Source: an uncultured Clostridium sp.
Lineage (GTDB): Bacteria; Bacillota; Clostridia; TANB77; CAG-508
Assembly: GCA_900553865.1 (NCBI GenBank)
Contig: USFC01000069.1
Coordinates: forward strand, 1 to 7,525
Length of the DNA: 7,525 nt
Direction: 5' to 3'
Each line of letters opens with the position of its first letter. Positions within the stretch are counted from its first letter, which is position 1. Under the pieces are notes generated by a model. That model searched no databases and was not told where the DNA came from. It was given only the letters and a program-made list of their open reading frames with translations. This document shows positions 1 to 6,575 of the stretch, piece by piece. The position numbers and the translations under genes were made by a program.

Positions 1-260
1 GATTGGTTTCACAAATAGGTAGATTTTTTACAGGAATAGAAATCCATCCAGGAGCCCAAATTGGTAGAAGGCTATTTATAGACCATGGAATGGGAATTGT
101 AATAGGAGAAACCGCAACGATAGGCAATGATTGTACAATTTATCACAATGCTACTTTAGGAGGAACTGGAAAGGACAAATATAAAAGACATCCTGATATA
201 GGAAATAATGTAATGATAGGCTGTGGAGCAAAAGTACTTCGGACCAATAAAAATAGGTAA
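1..260 (+). CDS. cysE: Serine O-acetyltransferase, 5'-truncated by window edge and frameshifted
   Basis: CysE transfers acetyl from acetyl-CoA to L-serine in the cytoplasm, making O-acetylserine for cysteine synthesis. The reading frame is already open at base 3, and the peptide begins in the middle of the family (VSQIGRFFTGIEIHPGA), so the true start lies upstream. Visible landmarks are the left-handed beta-helix hexapeptides, GIEIHPGA, the IDHGMG segment whose Asp-His (bases 81-86) matches the catalytic pair of the family, and the LGGTGKDK loop with KRHP that binds acetyl-CoA. The family sequence runs to AKVL (about base 239), then the frame changes to unrelated residues and stops at 258-260. 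The missing end continues one frame over (see the next entry). As read, the protein lacks its last helix coils and C-terminal tail. The identity is very secure. Whether the gene is really broken is not. Confidence 0.9.
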   Translation, partial: LVSQIGRFFTGIEIHPGAQIGRRLFIDHGMGIVIGETATIGNDCTIYHNATLGGTGKDKYKRHPDIGNNVMIGCGAKVLRTNKNR

Positions 261-360
261 TAATGTAAAAATAGGAGCAAATGCAGTAATACTAAAAAAT
301 GTAGAAAGCAATGTAACAGTTGTAGGAATGCCGGGAAGAGCAAGAACAAAAGAGGTATGA
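241..360 (+). pseudogene. cysE: C-terminal part of cysE in a shifted frame
   Basis: Starting at 241 this frame encodes GPIKIGNNVKIGANAV, then a short stretch to VVGMPGRARTKEV and a TGA stop at 358-360. It is the direct continuation of the serine acetyltransferase beta-helix: hexapeptide coils, then the [VA]GxPxR motif that closes the family. Removing one base at 240 (the C in CTT-C-GGA) joins it exactly to the upstream frame and gives AKVL-GPIKIG, the normal family sequence. It has no start codon or ribosome site of its own. The cause is either a real +1 insertion or a base-call error. Codon use and conservation in this part look intact, which favours an error or a very recent mutation. Confidence 0.85.
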
Positions 361-403
361 TTAATATATATAAAAGATAAAAATATTATTTTATACCAAA
401 CTA

Positions 404-432
404 TTGTTTTTTAAAATAAATTATAGTATAAT
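404..432 (+). promoter_or_regulatory. Sigma-A-type promoter of uvrA
   Basis: TTGTTT at 404-409 and a perfect TATAAT at 427-432 are separated by 17 bp. The expected transcription start (about 439) falls right at the AGGGGG ribosome site (440-445), so the leader would be only about 11-12 nt. No LexA-type box (GAAC-N4-GTTC) is visible between cysE and uvrA, although uvrA is SOS-controlled in many bacteria. Confidence 0.7.
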
Positions 433-450
433 GATGCACAGGGGGCAAAT

Positions 451-3282
451 ATGAACGATAAAATAATTATAAAAGGTGCAAAAGTACATAATTTAAAAAA
501 TATAAATTTGGAAATACCAAGAGATAAATTAGTTGTTATAACAGGTCTTTCAGGTTCAGGAAAGTCATCTTTAGCATTTGACACTTTATATGCAGAAGGT
601 CAAAGAAGATATGTAGAAAGTCTTTCTTCATATGCAAGGCAATTTTTAGGAATGATGGAAAAACCAGATGTGGAATCTATAGATGGACTTTCACCAGCAA
701 TTTCAATAGATCAAAAAACAACTTCAAAAAATCCACGCTCAACAGTAGGAACAGTTACTGAAATATATGATTATCTTCGTTTATTATATGCAAGAATAGG
801 TATACCATATTGTCCAAAGTGTGGTAAGAAAATAGAAAAACAAACAGTAGATCAAATAGTAGATTCTATTTTAGAAATGCCAGAGGGCACAAAAATACAA
901 GTATTATCTCCAATAGTTAGAGGTAGAAAAGGTGAGTTCGTAAAACAATTAGAAGGTTACCAAAAAGAAGGTTTTGTTCGCGCTAGAGTGGACGGAAATA
1001 CAGTAGAACTTTCAGATGATTTAGATTTAGACAGAAAGAAAAAACATAATATAGAATTAATTATAGATAGATTAGTTATAAAAGAAGATATTAGAAGTAG
1101 ACTTACAGAAAGCGTTGAAATTGCATTAAAAAATGCCAATAATTTAGTCCTAATAGAAGATGCAACAAATAAACAAGAAAAATTATATAGTGGTAATTAT
1201 GCTTGTCCAGATTGCAATATTAGTTTTGATGAGTTATCACCAAGAATGTTTTCGTTTAATAACCCATTTGGTGCATGCCCAAGCTGTACAGGTTTAGGCT
1301 TTTTAATGAAAATGGATGAAGACTTAATTATACCTGACAGAAATAAAACTTTATATGATGGAGTAAAAGCATTTGGTGCAAGTACTATGAAAAAAGGCGA
1401 TACTATGGCAAAAATGTATTTTGAAAGTATCGGAAAACACTATGGTGTAAAAATAAAAGATGTTCCTATAAAAAAACTACCAAAAGAATTTTTAGATAAA
1501 ATTTTATATGGAACAGGAACAGAAGAAATAGATTTTGAATATTCATCACCAGCTGGAGTTAGAAAATTTAAAGCTCCATTTGAAGGAGTAATACCAACAT
1601 TAGAAAGAAGACATAATGAAACAAAATCACAAGGAATGCGTGATTTTTACGAAATGTATATGAGTGATAGTGATTGCCCAGAATGTCATGGTTCAAGACT
1701 TAATAAAAACAGCTTGGCAGTAAAAGTAGGCAGTAAAAATATACAAGAACTAACAGATATGCAAATTACAGGAATTAAGGATTATATAAATTCTTTAGAA
1801 TTAAGCAAAAAGGAAGAAATGATAGCACAGCAAATAATTAAGGAACTAAATACAAGACTTCAATTTTTAATAGATGTTGGTTTGGACTATTTAACTTTAT
1901 CAAGAAGTGCAGGTACGCTATCTGGTGGAGAAGCACAACGTATTCGTTTAGCAACTCAAATTGGTTCAGGCTTAACTGGTGTGCTTTATATATTAGATGA
2001 GCCAAGTATAGGACTTCATCAAAGAGATAATGATAGACTAATAGCAACTCTTAAAAAATTACGTGATTTAGGAAATAGTGTTATAGTTGTAGAACATGAT
2101 GAAGACACTATGTACGCAGCAGATCAAATAATAGATATAGGACCAGGTGCAGGTGTTCATGGAGGTAGAGTTTTAGCACAAGGAACAGCAGAAGAAATTA
2201 AAAAAGTGGAAGGTTCTATTACAGGAGATTATTTAAGTAAAAGAAAACAAATACATGTTCCTAAAAAGAGAAGAAAATCAAATGGAAGAGCAATAGAAGT
2301 AAAAGGAGCAGTAGAAAATAACTTAAAAAATGTAAATGTTAAATTTCCACTTGGTGAATTTATATGTGTAACAGGTGTTTCAGGTTCTGGAAAGAGTACA
2401 TTAGTAAATGAAATATTATACAAAACTATTGCAAAGGAATTAAATGGCTCAAATATTAAACCAGGAAAATGCAAAGAAGTAAAAGGACTTGAGAATATAG
2501 ATAAAATTATAAACATTGACCAATCACCAATTGGTAGAACACCACGTTCTAATCCAGCAACATATACAGGAGTATTTGACCATATTAGAGATTTATTTGC
2601 AGGTACAAACGAAGCAAAAATGAGAGGATATGATAAAGGCAGATTTAGCTTTAATGTGGCAGGTGGAAGATGTGAAGCTTGCAATGGTGATGGAGTTTTA
2701 AAAATAGAAATGCACTTTTTATCAGATATTTATGTACCTTGTGAAGTATGTAAAGGAAAACGTTATAACAAGGAAACGTTAGAGGTAAAATATAAAGGAA
2801 AGACAATTTCAGATGTATTAGATATGACAGTAGAAGAAGCATTAGAGTTCTTTAAAAACCTACCTAAAATAAAAAATAAAATACAAACTTTGTATGATGT
2901 AGGACTTGGATACATTAAGCTTGGACAACCATCTACAACATTGTCTGGTGGAGAAGCACAACGTGTTAAATTAGCTACAGAGCTTTCTAAAAAGCCTACT
3001 GGAAAGACATTATATATTTTAGATGAACCAACTACAGGGCTTCATATTGCAGATGTTCATAGATTAGTTGATATTTTACAACGTTTAGTAGATACAGGAA
3101 ATAGCATAATAGTAATTGAACATAATTTAGATTTAATAAAAACTTGTGATTACATTATAGACTTAGGACCAGAAGGCGGAAACAAGGGAGGAGAAGTAGT
3201 AGCAGTTGGAACTCCTGAACAAATAACTAAAAATGATAGAAGTTATACAGGAAAATTCTTAAAGAAATATTTGGAAGAATAA
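451..3282 (+). CDS. uvrA: Excinuclease ABC subunit A (UvrA)
   Basis: UvrA is the damage-sensing ATPase of cytoplasmic nucleotide excision repair. As a dimer it scans DNA and loads UvrB. The gene is complete at 943 residues, the usual family length, with ATG preceded by AGGGGG at 5 nt. It has two ABC ATPase modules. The first has Walker A GLSGSGKS (residues 32-39), signature LSGGEAQR (490-497) and Walker B YILDEPS (513-519). The second has Walker A GVSGSGKS (642-649), signature LSGGEAQR (831-838) and Walker B YILDEPT (855-861). Zinc-binding cysteine sets are C252/C255/C276/C279 and C741/C744/C764/C767, the second being the DNA-binding zinc finger. Extra CxxC pairs lie at 121/124 and 409/412. 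Every key motif is intact. uvrB and uvrC are not in the window. The gene has its own promoter and looks monocistronic. Confidence 0.98.
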   Translation: MNDKIIIKGAKVHNLKNINLEIPRDKLVVITGLSGSGKSSLAFDTLYAEGQRRYVESLSSYARQFLGMMEKPDVESIDGLSPAISIDQKTTSKNPRSTVGTVTEIYDYLRLLYARIGIPYCPKCGKKIEKQTVDQIVDSILEMPEGTKIQVLSPIVRGRKGEFVKQLEGYQKEGFVRARVDGNTVELSDDLDLDRKKKHNIELIIDRLVIKEDIRSRLTESVEIALKNANNLVLIEDATNKQEKLYSGNYACPDCNISFDELSPRMFSFNNPFGACPSCTGLGFLMKMDEDLIIPDRNKTLYDGVKAFGASTMKKGDTMAKMYFESIGKHYGVKIKDVPIKKLPKEFLDKILYGTGTEEIDFEYSSPAGVRKFKAPFEGVIPTLERRHNETKSQGMRDFYEMYMSDSDCPECHGSRLNKNSLAVKVGSKNIQELTDMQITGIKDYINSLELSKKEEMIAQQIIKELNTRLQFLIDVGLDYLTLSRSAGTLSGGEAQRIRLATQIGSGLTGVLYILDEPSIGLHQRDNDRLIATLKKLRDLGNSVIVVEHDEDTMYAADQIIDIGPGAGVHGGRVLAQGTAEEIKKVEGSITGDYLSKRKQIHVPKKRRKSNGRAIEVKGAVENNLKNVNVKFPLGEFICVTGVSGSGKSTLVNEILYKTIAKELNGSNIKPGKCKEVKGLENIDKIINIDQSPIGRTPRSNPATYTGVFDHIRDLFAGTNEAKMRGYDKGRFSFNVAGGRCEACNGDGVLKIEMHFLSDIYVPCEVCKGKRYNKETLEVKYKGKTISDVLDMTVEEALEFFKNLPKIKNKIQTLYDVGLGYIKLGQPSTTLSGGEAQRVKLATELSKKPTGKTLYILDEPTTGLHIADVHRLVDILQRLVDTGNSIIVIEHNLDLIKTCDYIIDLGPEGGNKGGEVVAVGTPEQITKNDRSYTGKFLKKYLEE

Positions 3283-3329
3283 TTGACAATAATAATAATT
3301 CCATAAAATTGCGAAATAATAGGCAACAT
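3243..3329 (-). pseudogene. Possible remnant of a DUF4160-type gene start
   Basis: On the minus strand a very strong ribosome site, AGGAGGTGAT (3341-3332), stands 2 nt before an ATG (3329-3327). The first residues, MLPIISQFYGIIII, resemble the characteristic beginning of DUF4160 proteins as I recall it (MPxISxFYGIxI, usually followed by a His-rich NPPHFH segment). After about 14 codons the resemblance ends and the frame runs antisense into the last 40 bases of uvrA, stopping at 28 residues. The conserved His-containing body is absent. I read this as the preserved control region and first codons of a gene whose remainder was deleted against the uvrA end. DUF4160 genes often sit beside DUF2442 genes, and none is seen here. 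The alternative is a chance short frame behind an SD-like sequence. Confidence 0.4.
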
Positions 3330-3356
3330 TTATCACCTCCTAATTATAGCAATTTT
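3305..3356. repeat. Imperfect inverted repeat just after uvrA
   Basis: AAAATTGC (3305-3312) pairs with GCAATTTT (3349-3356). Inside it, ATAATAGG (3316-3323) pairs with the segment 3339-3347 with one bulged A. The apical loop of about 15 nt spans 3324-3338. On the plus strand the right arm ends in a short T-run, so it could serve as a weak uvrA terminator. On the minus strand it encloses the SD and ATG of the DUF4160-like remnant. No better uvrA terminator is visible before the hairpin at 3486-3512. Confidence 0.35.
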
Positions 3357-3371
3357 TAACTACAATATCAA
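3343..3371 (-). promoter_or_regulatory. Promoter-like sequence for the minus-strand remnant
   Basis: Read on the minus strand, TTGATA (3371-3366) is followed after 17 bp by TATAAT (3348-3343). The predicted start (about 3336) would cut into the SD of the remnant at 3329, so it may be fortuitous. A second minus-strand candidate is TTGCAT (3460-3455), 17 bp, TATATA (3437-3432), which would give a leader of about 95 nt. The region is extremely AT-rich, so chance matches are likely. Confidence 0.35.
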
Positions 3372-3385
3372 TATTTTTGGAAAAT

Positions 3386-3405
3386 TTACTATAGAATTAT
3401 AGTAA
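3386..3405. repeat. AT-rich palindrome, possible operator
   Basis: TTACTATA (3386-3393) and TATAGTAA (3398-3405) are perfect inverted arms around GAAT. The site lies between the two minus-strand promoter candidates and could bind a small dimeric regulator. It is only an 8-bp arm in very AT-rich DNA, so function is a guess. Confidence 0.3.
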
Positions 3406-3485
3406 GAATTAAAAAATGAAATAATAAATTATATATATCATACTATTTTACATAATGCAATAGTTTGAATGAAAATATTTAAAAT

Positions 3486-3512
3486 AAAAGGGACTTTTTT
3501 ACAGTCCCTTTT
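3486..3512. terminator. Bidirectional intrinsic terminator
   Basis: Perfect 10-bp arms AAAAGGGACT (3486-3495) and AGTCCCTTTT (3503-3512) enclose a 7-nt loop. The hairpin has a GC core with an A-tract on one side and a T-tract on the other, so it can act in both directions. On the minus strand it starts 4 nt after the TAG stop of the small gene at 3624-3517. On the plus strand it would stop leftover uvrA transcription. Confidence 0.75.
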
Positions 3513-3516
3513 AAAA

Positions 3517-3624
3517 CTATCTGCAATTATTATTGTTGCTGTTTTCATTGTTAGTGTTTCTATTTTGATTTTGGTTATTTTTCTTGCTGTTATTTTTCTT
3601 ATTTTCTTTATTTTTTTCTGACAT
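3517..3624 (-). CDS. Small Asn/Lys-rich protein, 35 residues, unknown function
   Basis: I do not recognise this protein. The frame begins at ATG 3624-3622, 7 nt downstream of the good ribosome site AGGTAGGTG, and ends with TAG at 3519-3517. A strong terminator hairpin begins 4 nt later. The product starts MSEKNKENKKNN and ends NNNNCR. It is almost wholly Asn, Lys, Gln, Ser and Glu, with no hydrophobic segment, signal peptide or fold-forming residues, and a single Cys as the next-to-last residue. Such a composition suggests a disordered, very hydrophilic peptide. The tight fit of SD, frame and terminator is the main argument that it is real. Small Asn-rich proteins are frequent in Clostridia, and a spore-associated role is conceivable but not shown. 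It is transcribed divergently from the kinase-like gene. Confidence 0.6.
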   Translation of the reverse strand: MSEKNKENKKNNSKKNNQNQNRNTNNENSNNNNCR

Positions 3625-3702
3625 ATTAAAAGCACCTACCTTTCTTTTCAAAAATAGTTTGAACCAAAAATTGAAATTTATACATCAAAAATCAATCTAT
3701 AT

Positions 3703-3730
3703 TTTACAAATAAAAAATATATGTTATAAT
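3703..3730 (+). promoter_or_regulatory. Promoter of the kinase-like gene and murD
   Basis: TTTACA at 3703-3708, a 16-bp spacer and TATAAT at 3725-3730. The -10 is preceded by TGT (3722-3724), forming an extended TGnTATAAT box. The predicted start near 3737 leaves a leader of about 30 nt with the AGAAGGGA ribosome site at 3751-3758, 9 nt before the GTG start. Confidence 0.7.
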
Positions 3731-3767
3731 ACATCTATAAATAAAAAGCAAGAAGGGAAAATAGAAA

Positions 3768-4475
3768 GTGAATAATATAGTAATAGGAATAGAAGGCTTA
3801 GTTGGTAGTGGAAAAACTTCAATGTGTAGAGAATTACTTAATGAAATTCCCAATAGCATTGTATTTCATGGAGGAAATTTATACAGAGGAATAATATATG
3901 CTGTAATGAATTCTAATAAAGAATTAGCAAACAATATGCAAAACTTAAAACAGATGATGCAAGATGTAGATATAAAAAAAATAATGGATATGTTAAAAGT
4001 AGAATTTAAAATAGAAAATAGAGAAACAGTGGTATATGTTGAGGGCAAAAAAGTAGATGAAAAAAAACTACAATCAAAGCAAGCTTCAATGGCTGTATCT
4101 GTTGCAGGAGGAAGCGCAGACAACACCCAATTGTTTTCGTTTTGTAAAAATATCATAAATGGTTTTAAAGAAAAATATAATGTAATATTATCAGGAAGGG
4201 CATTAATGAGTATTTATCCAGAATTGGACTATCATTTCTTTATAACAGCAGCTTTAGACGAAAGAGTAAGAAGAAAAGCTATGCAATATGGGGAAAACGT
4301 TAATCTACAAGAATTAAAAGAGCATATAATACTTAGAGATAAACTTCAACAAAAAGCAGGATTTTATAATTTAAGTAAAAAAACAATTGAAATAGATGTA
4401 ACAGAATGCAAAAGTGTAAAGGAATCAGCAGACAAATTACTACAATACATAAATAGAGAAAATATATTAGTATAA
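3768..4475 (+). CDS. Divergent cytidylate-kinase-like P-loop protein
   Basis: The 235-residue protein has the layout of (d)CMP kinases, cytoplasmic enzymes that phosphorylate CMP/dCMP. The GTG start is chosen because AGAAGGGA lies 9 nt upstream and the protein begins directly with the first beta strand (MNNIVIGIEG). Visible motifs are the P-loop GLVGSGKT (residues 10-17), GGNLYRG (35-41, matching the family SGAMYR), VEGKKV (91-96, matching NGEDV), SGR (142-144), YPELDYHFFITAALDERVRRK (150-170, lid region) and RD (190-191). Several residues that hold CMP in the E. coli enzyme appear absent by manual alignment. The Asp of GRD is Ala145, the VR arginine is missing, and the D and R of RDxxDxxR are Gln194 and Ala197. 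It may therefore act on another substrate. It is followed by murD after 21 bases and is probably co-transcribed with it. Confidence 0.75.
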   Translation: MNNIVIGIEGLVGSGKTSMCRELLNEIPNSIVFHGGNLYRGIIYAVMNSNKELANNMQNLKQMMQDVDIKKIMDMLKVEFKIENRETVVYVEGKKVDEKKLQSKQASMAVSVAGGSADNTQLFSFCKNIINGFKEKYNVILSGRALMSIYPELDYHFFITAALDERVRRKAMQYGENVNLQELKEHIILRDKLQQKAGFYNLSKKTIEIDVTECKSVKESADKLLQYINRENILV

Positions 4476-4483
4476 TTATTGAA

Positions 4484-4489
4484 AGAAGG
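4484..4489 (+). promoter_or_regulatory. Ribosome binding site that sets the murD start
   Basis: AGAAGG lies 7 nt before GTG 4497. It overlaps the coding region of the alternative TTG start at 4479, which has no SD of its own, so GTG 4497 is preferred. The nearby ATG at 4495 is out of frame and closes after eight codons. Confidence 0.75.
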
Positions 4490-4496
4490 TAATAAT

Positions 4497-5903
4497 GTGG
4501 AATATAGAAATAAAAAACTAGAGGAATTTAATGAATATATAAAAGGAAAAAAAGTAGCGATAATAGGAATAGGTGTTAGCAATTTGCCATTATTAGACTA
4601 CTTTTACGAAAAAGCCGCAAAGGTAACAGTATTTGACAATAAAGAAAAAGAAGAAATAGACAAAAGTATTATGGAAAAATTAGATAGATATAGATTTAAT
4701 TATTTCTTTGGAAAAGAAAACTTAGAAAATCTAAAAGGATTTGACATTATATTTCGCTCACCAAGTTGCATGCCTTTTATAAAACAATTAGCAGAAGAGC
4801 AAGAAAGAGGTGCAATAATTACTACAGAAATAGAAATGGTATTAAAACTTGCACCATGTAAAACAATTGGCATAACTGGTACAGAAGGAAAAACAACAAC
4901 TACATCAATAATATATGAAATACTAAAACAAGCAGGATATAATTGCTTTTTGGGTGGAAACATAGGAAAGCCAATATTTACAAAAATAAAAGATATGAAA
5001 CCAGAAGATGTTGTTGTATTAGAAATGAGCAGTTTCCAATTAACTGATATGAATGTAAGCCCAGACATTTCACTAATTACAAATATTTATCCAGACCATT
5101 TAAATGTTCACCGTTCATATGAAGAATACCAAGATGCAAAGAAAAATATATTTAAACATCAAAATGAAAACGGAATATTGGTACTTAACTATGATAATGA
5201 AATTACACGTTCATTTGCAAAAGAAGCAAACGGAAAAGTAATATTTTTTAGTAGCAAACAAAAACTTGAAGATGGTTATATTTACGACAATACAGATGAA
5301 AGGATAAAGCAATGTGAGGACGGAGTAAGAAGACATTTAATAAACAAAAATGAAATAAAATTAAGAGGAATTCATAATTACGAAAATATATGTGCAGCAC
5401 TAGCAGTAACAGAGAGTTTAGCAAGCATAGAAGTTCAACTGCAAGCAATAAAAAACTTTAAAGGAGTAGAACATAGATTAGAATTTGTTAAAGAAATAAA
5501 TGGAGCAAAATACTACAATGATTCAATAGGAACAAGCCCAGCAAGTACAATCGCAGGACTAAACGCATTTGACGAAAATATAATTCTTTTAGCAGGTGGC
5601 TCAGATAAAGGATTAGACTACAAAGAAGTAGGCGAGGCAATAGCAAAAAAAGTAGGAACACTAATTTTATGTGGACCTACAAGTGAAAAAATAGAAATGG
5701 CAACAAGAGAGGCACTAAAAGGAACAAAAATAAAAATAGAATTTTGCTATACAAACAATTTAGAAGAATCTGTAAAAGTAGCATATGCTAAAGCAAAAAA
5801 AGGAGATATAGTACTACTTTCTCCTGCAAGTGCAAGCTTTGATGCCTTTAAAAACTTTGCAGAGCGTGGCAACAAATTCAAAGAATTCGTAAACCAACTA
5901 TGA
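4497..5903 (+). CDS. murD: UDP-N-acetylmuramoyl-L-alanine--D-glutamate ligase (MurD)
   Basis: MurD adds D-glutamate to UDP-MurNAc-L-Ala in the cytoplasm, using ATP, in peptidoglycan precursor synthesis. With the GTG start it has 468 residues, near the family length of about 450. An N-terminal Rossmann-like domain (GKKVAIIGIGVSN) is followed by the Mur ligase centre: ATP loop GTEGKTT (128-134), GGNIG (153-157), LEMSSFQL (175-182), YPDHLNVH with Asp200-His201, and YQDAKKNIF whose Lys215 matches the carbamylated lysine. The C-terminal domain has HRLEF (326-330), NDSIGTSPAST (341-351), GGSDKG (367-372) and SPASASFDAF with FAERG (442-458). All catalytic landmarks are present. It lies 21 bases after the kinase-like gene, with no promoter visible between them. 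The TGA stop forms part of an inverted repeat (see 5901-5932). Confidence 0.97.
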   Translation: MEYRNKKLEEFNEYIKGKKVAIIGIGVSNLPLLDYFYEKAAKVTVFDNKEKEEIDKSIMEKLDRYRFNYFFGKENLENLKGFDIIFRSPSCMPFIKQLAEEQERGAIITTEIEMVLKLAPCKTIGITGTEGKTTTTSIIYEILKQAGYNCFLGGNIGKPIFTKIKDMKPEDVVVLEMSSFQLTDMNVSPDISLITNIYPDHLNVHRSYEEYQDAKKNIFKHQNENGILVLNYDNEITRSFAKEANGKVIFFSSKQKLEDGYIYDNTDERIKQCEDGVRRHLINKNEIKLRGIHNYENICAALAVTESLASIEVQLQAIKNFKGVEHRLEFVKEINGAKYYNDSIGTSPASTIAGLNAFDENIILLAGGSDKGLDYKEVGEAIAKKVGTLILCGPTSEKIEMATREALKGTKIKIEFCYTNNLEESVKVAYAKAKKGDIVLLSPASASFDAFKNFAERGNKFKEFVNQL

Positions 5904-5950
5904 CGCTATTTAGGACGTTCCTTTTTGCGTCAAGTGTCCCTTTTGCATCA
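5901..5950. repeat. Repeat remnant and inverted repeat after murD
   Basis: TGACGC (5901-5906, containing the murD stop) is the inverse of GCGTCA (5927-5932). Between them lies a smaller hairpin, AGGA-CGT-TCCT, followed by T5. The segment GTTCCTTTTTGCGTCA (5917-5932) is followed by a near copy, TGTCCCTTTTGCATCA (5935-5950), so this is a short degenerate tandem with a period of about 18 bases. The words GGACGTTCCTTTTT and GTCCCTTTT resemble the repeat copies at 6656 and 7109. It may double as a weak murD terminator. Confidence 0.5.
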
Positions 5951-6001
5951 TTTGTGGTAACAAAAAATTATAATGCTGAATATGATAATACATAATAAAA
6001 T

Positions 6002-6007
6002 AGGAGG
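6002..6007 (+). promoter_or_regulatory. Ribosome binding site that sets the start of the 6015 gene
   Basis: A perfect AGGAGG stands 7 nt before ATG 6015. The longer in-frame start at 5973 has no SD and would translate this very ribosome site, so it is rejected. A TATAAT at 5969-5974 could be the -10 of this gene, but no good -35 is found at normal spacing. Confidence 0.85.
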
Positions 6008-6014
6008 AAAAATT

Positions 6015-6575
6015 ATGTACTATCAAAACTATGAAGATTACATGAGAGCTGTTTTAGGCTATCCACAAGAAAGAAGAGAAGAATATATTCCTTGTGAATT
6101 TGAGCAAAGCTATTATTATGAAAATAGACTTGCAAATACAAAAGAATTAGAAAATTGCTATCCACAAATATATAAAATAATAAACCCAGTAGTATGTGAG
6201 GTGTGCAGCAAATATAGAGGAGAGTACACAAAAGAAAGTGTAGATATGCTGGTAAATGAAGTGTACAAAAGAATAAGCATGAACAATGAAGTTAATATAA
6301 AAGTTCAAATAGATAATAGAAGCCAAGAAAAAGATGCAAATAGAAATATAAACCCTTGTAATTGCAGTGGCGTAAATGCCTTAAAGTCTAATGGAAGTGT
6401 AAATTGTAACAAAAATAATGATGAAAGCAAAAGAAACACAGAAGAAGAAAATAATAGGCAAATTAGGCAAAACAATAATCAGTTTTTGAATGATTTAATT
6501 AGAATATTATTATTAAATCAAATATTGGGAGGAAATTTCCCACGGAAAGCCTATACGTCCGCCAATGCCTCCTAG
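6015..6575 (+). CDS. Uncharacterised clostridial protein, C-terminus displaced by a frameshift
   Basis: The function is unknown. As read, the product has 186 residues. Residues 1-40 are rich in Tyr and Glu (MYYQNYEDYMRAVLGY). Next comes a compact segment, ELENCYPQIYKIINPVVCEVC and onward to VDMLVNEVYKRI, which looks like a small helical domain seen in clostridial hypothetical proteins. An Asn/Lys/Glu-rich linker with CNCSG follows, and then a hydrophobic stretch, FLNDLIRILLLNQILGG, too short and polar-flanked to be a clear membrane anchor. After NFP (about base 6542) the frame becomes unlike a protein end and stops at 6573-6575. The adjacent frame carries a Pro-rich tail that fits better (next entry). 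There is no signal peptide. The gene is probably monocistronic behind AGGAGG. The frameshift may be real or an error. Confidence 0.75.
   Translation: MYYQNYEDYMRAVLGYPQERREEYIPCEFEQSYYYENRLANTKELENCYPQIYKIINPVVCEVCSKYRGEYTKESVDMLVNEVYKRISMNNEVNIKVQIDNRSQEKDANRNINPCNCSGVNALKSNGSVNCNKNNDESKRNTEEENNRQIRQNNNQFLNDLIRILLLNQILGGNFPRKAYTSANAS

Noticed and set aside
361..403. Terminator of cysE from AT-only inverted stretches such as ATAAAA/TTTTAT
   Set aside because: The stem has no GC pairs and is within the chance expectation for this AT-rich DNA.
2229..2684. 151-codon minus-strand open frame inside uvrA
   Set aside because: It is antisense to an intact, highly conserved ATPase. No SD was found, and its composition is that expected of an AT-rich shadow frame.
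3584..3775. 63-codon plus-strand frame before the kinase-like gene
   Set aside because: It is antisense to the small Asn-rich gene, crosses the kinase promoter, has no SD and its composition is Phe/Leu/Lys shadow-like.
4479..4496. TTG start extending murD by six residues
   Set aside because: It would translate through the AGAAGG ribosome site, and no SD precedes it. GTG 4497 has ideal spacing.
5973..6014. Upstream ATG for the 6015 gene
   Set aside because: It has no SD and overlaps both the TATAAT and the AGGAGG that serve ATG 6015.
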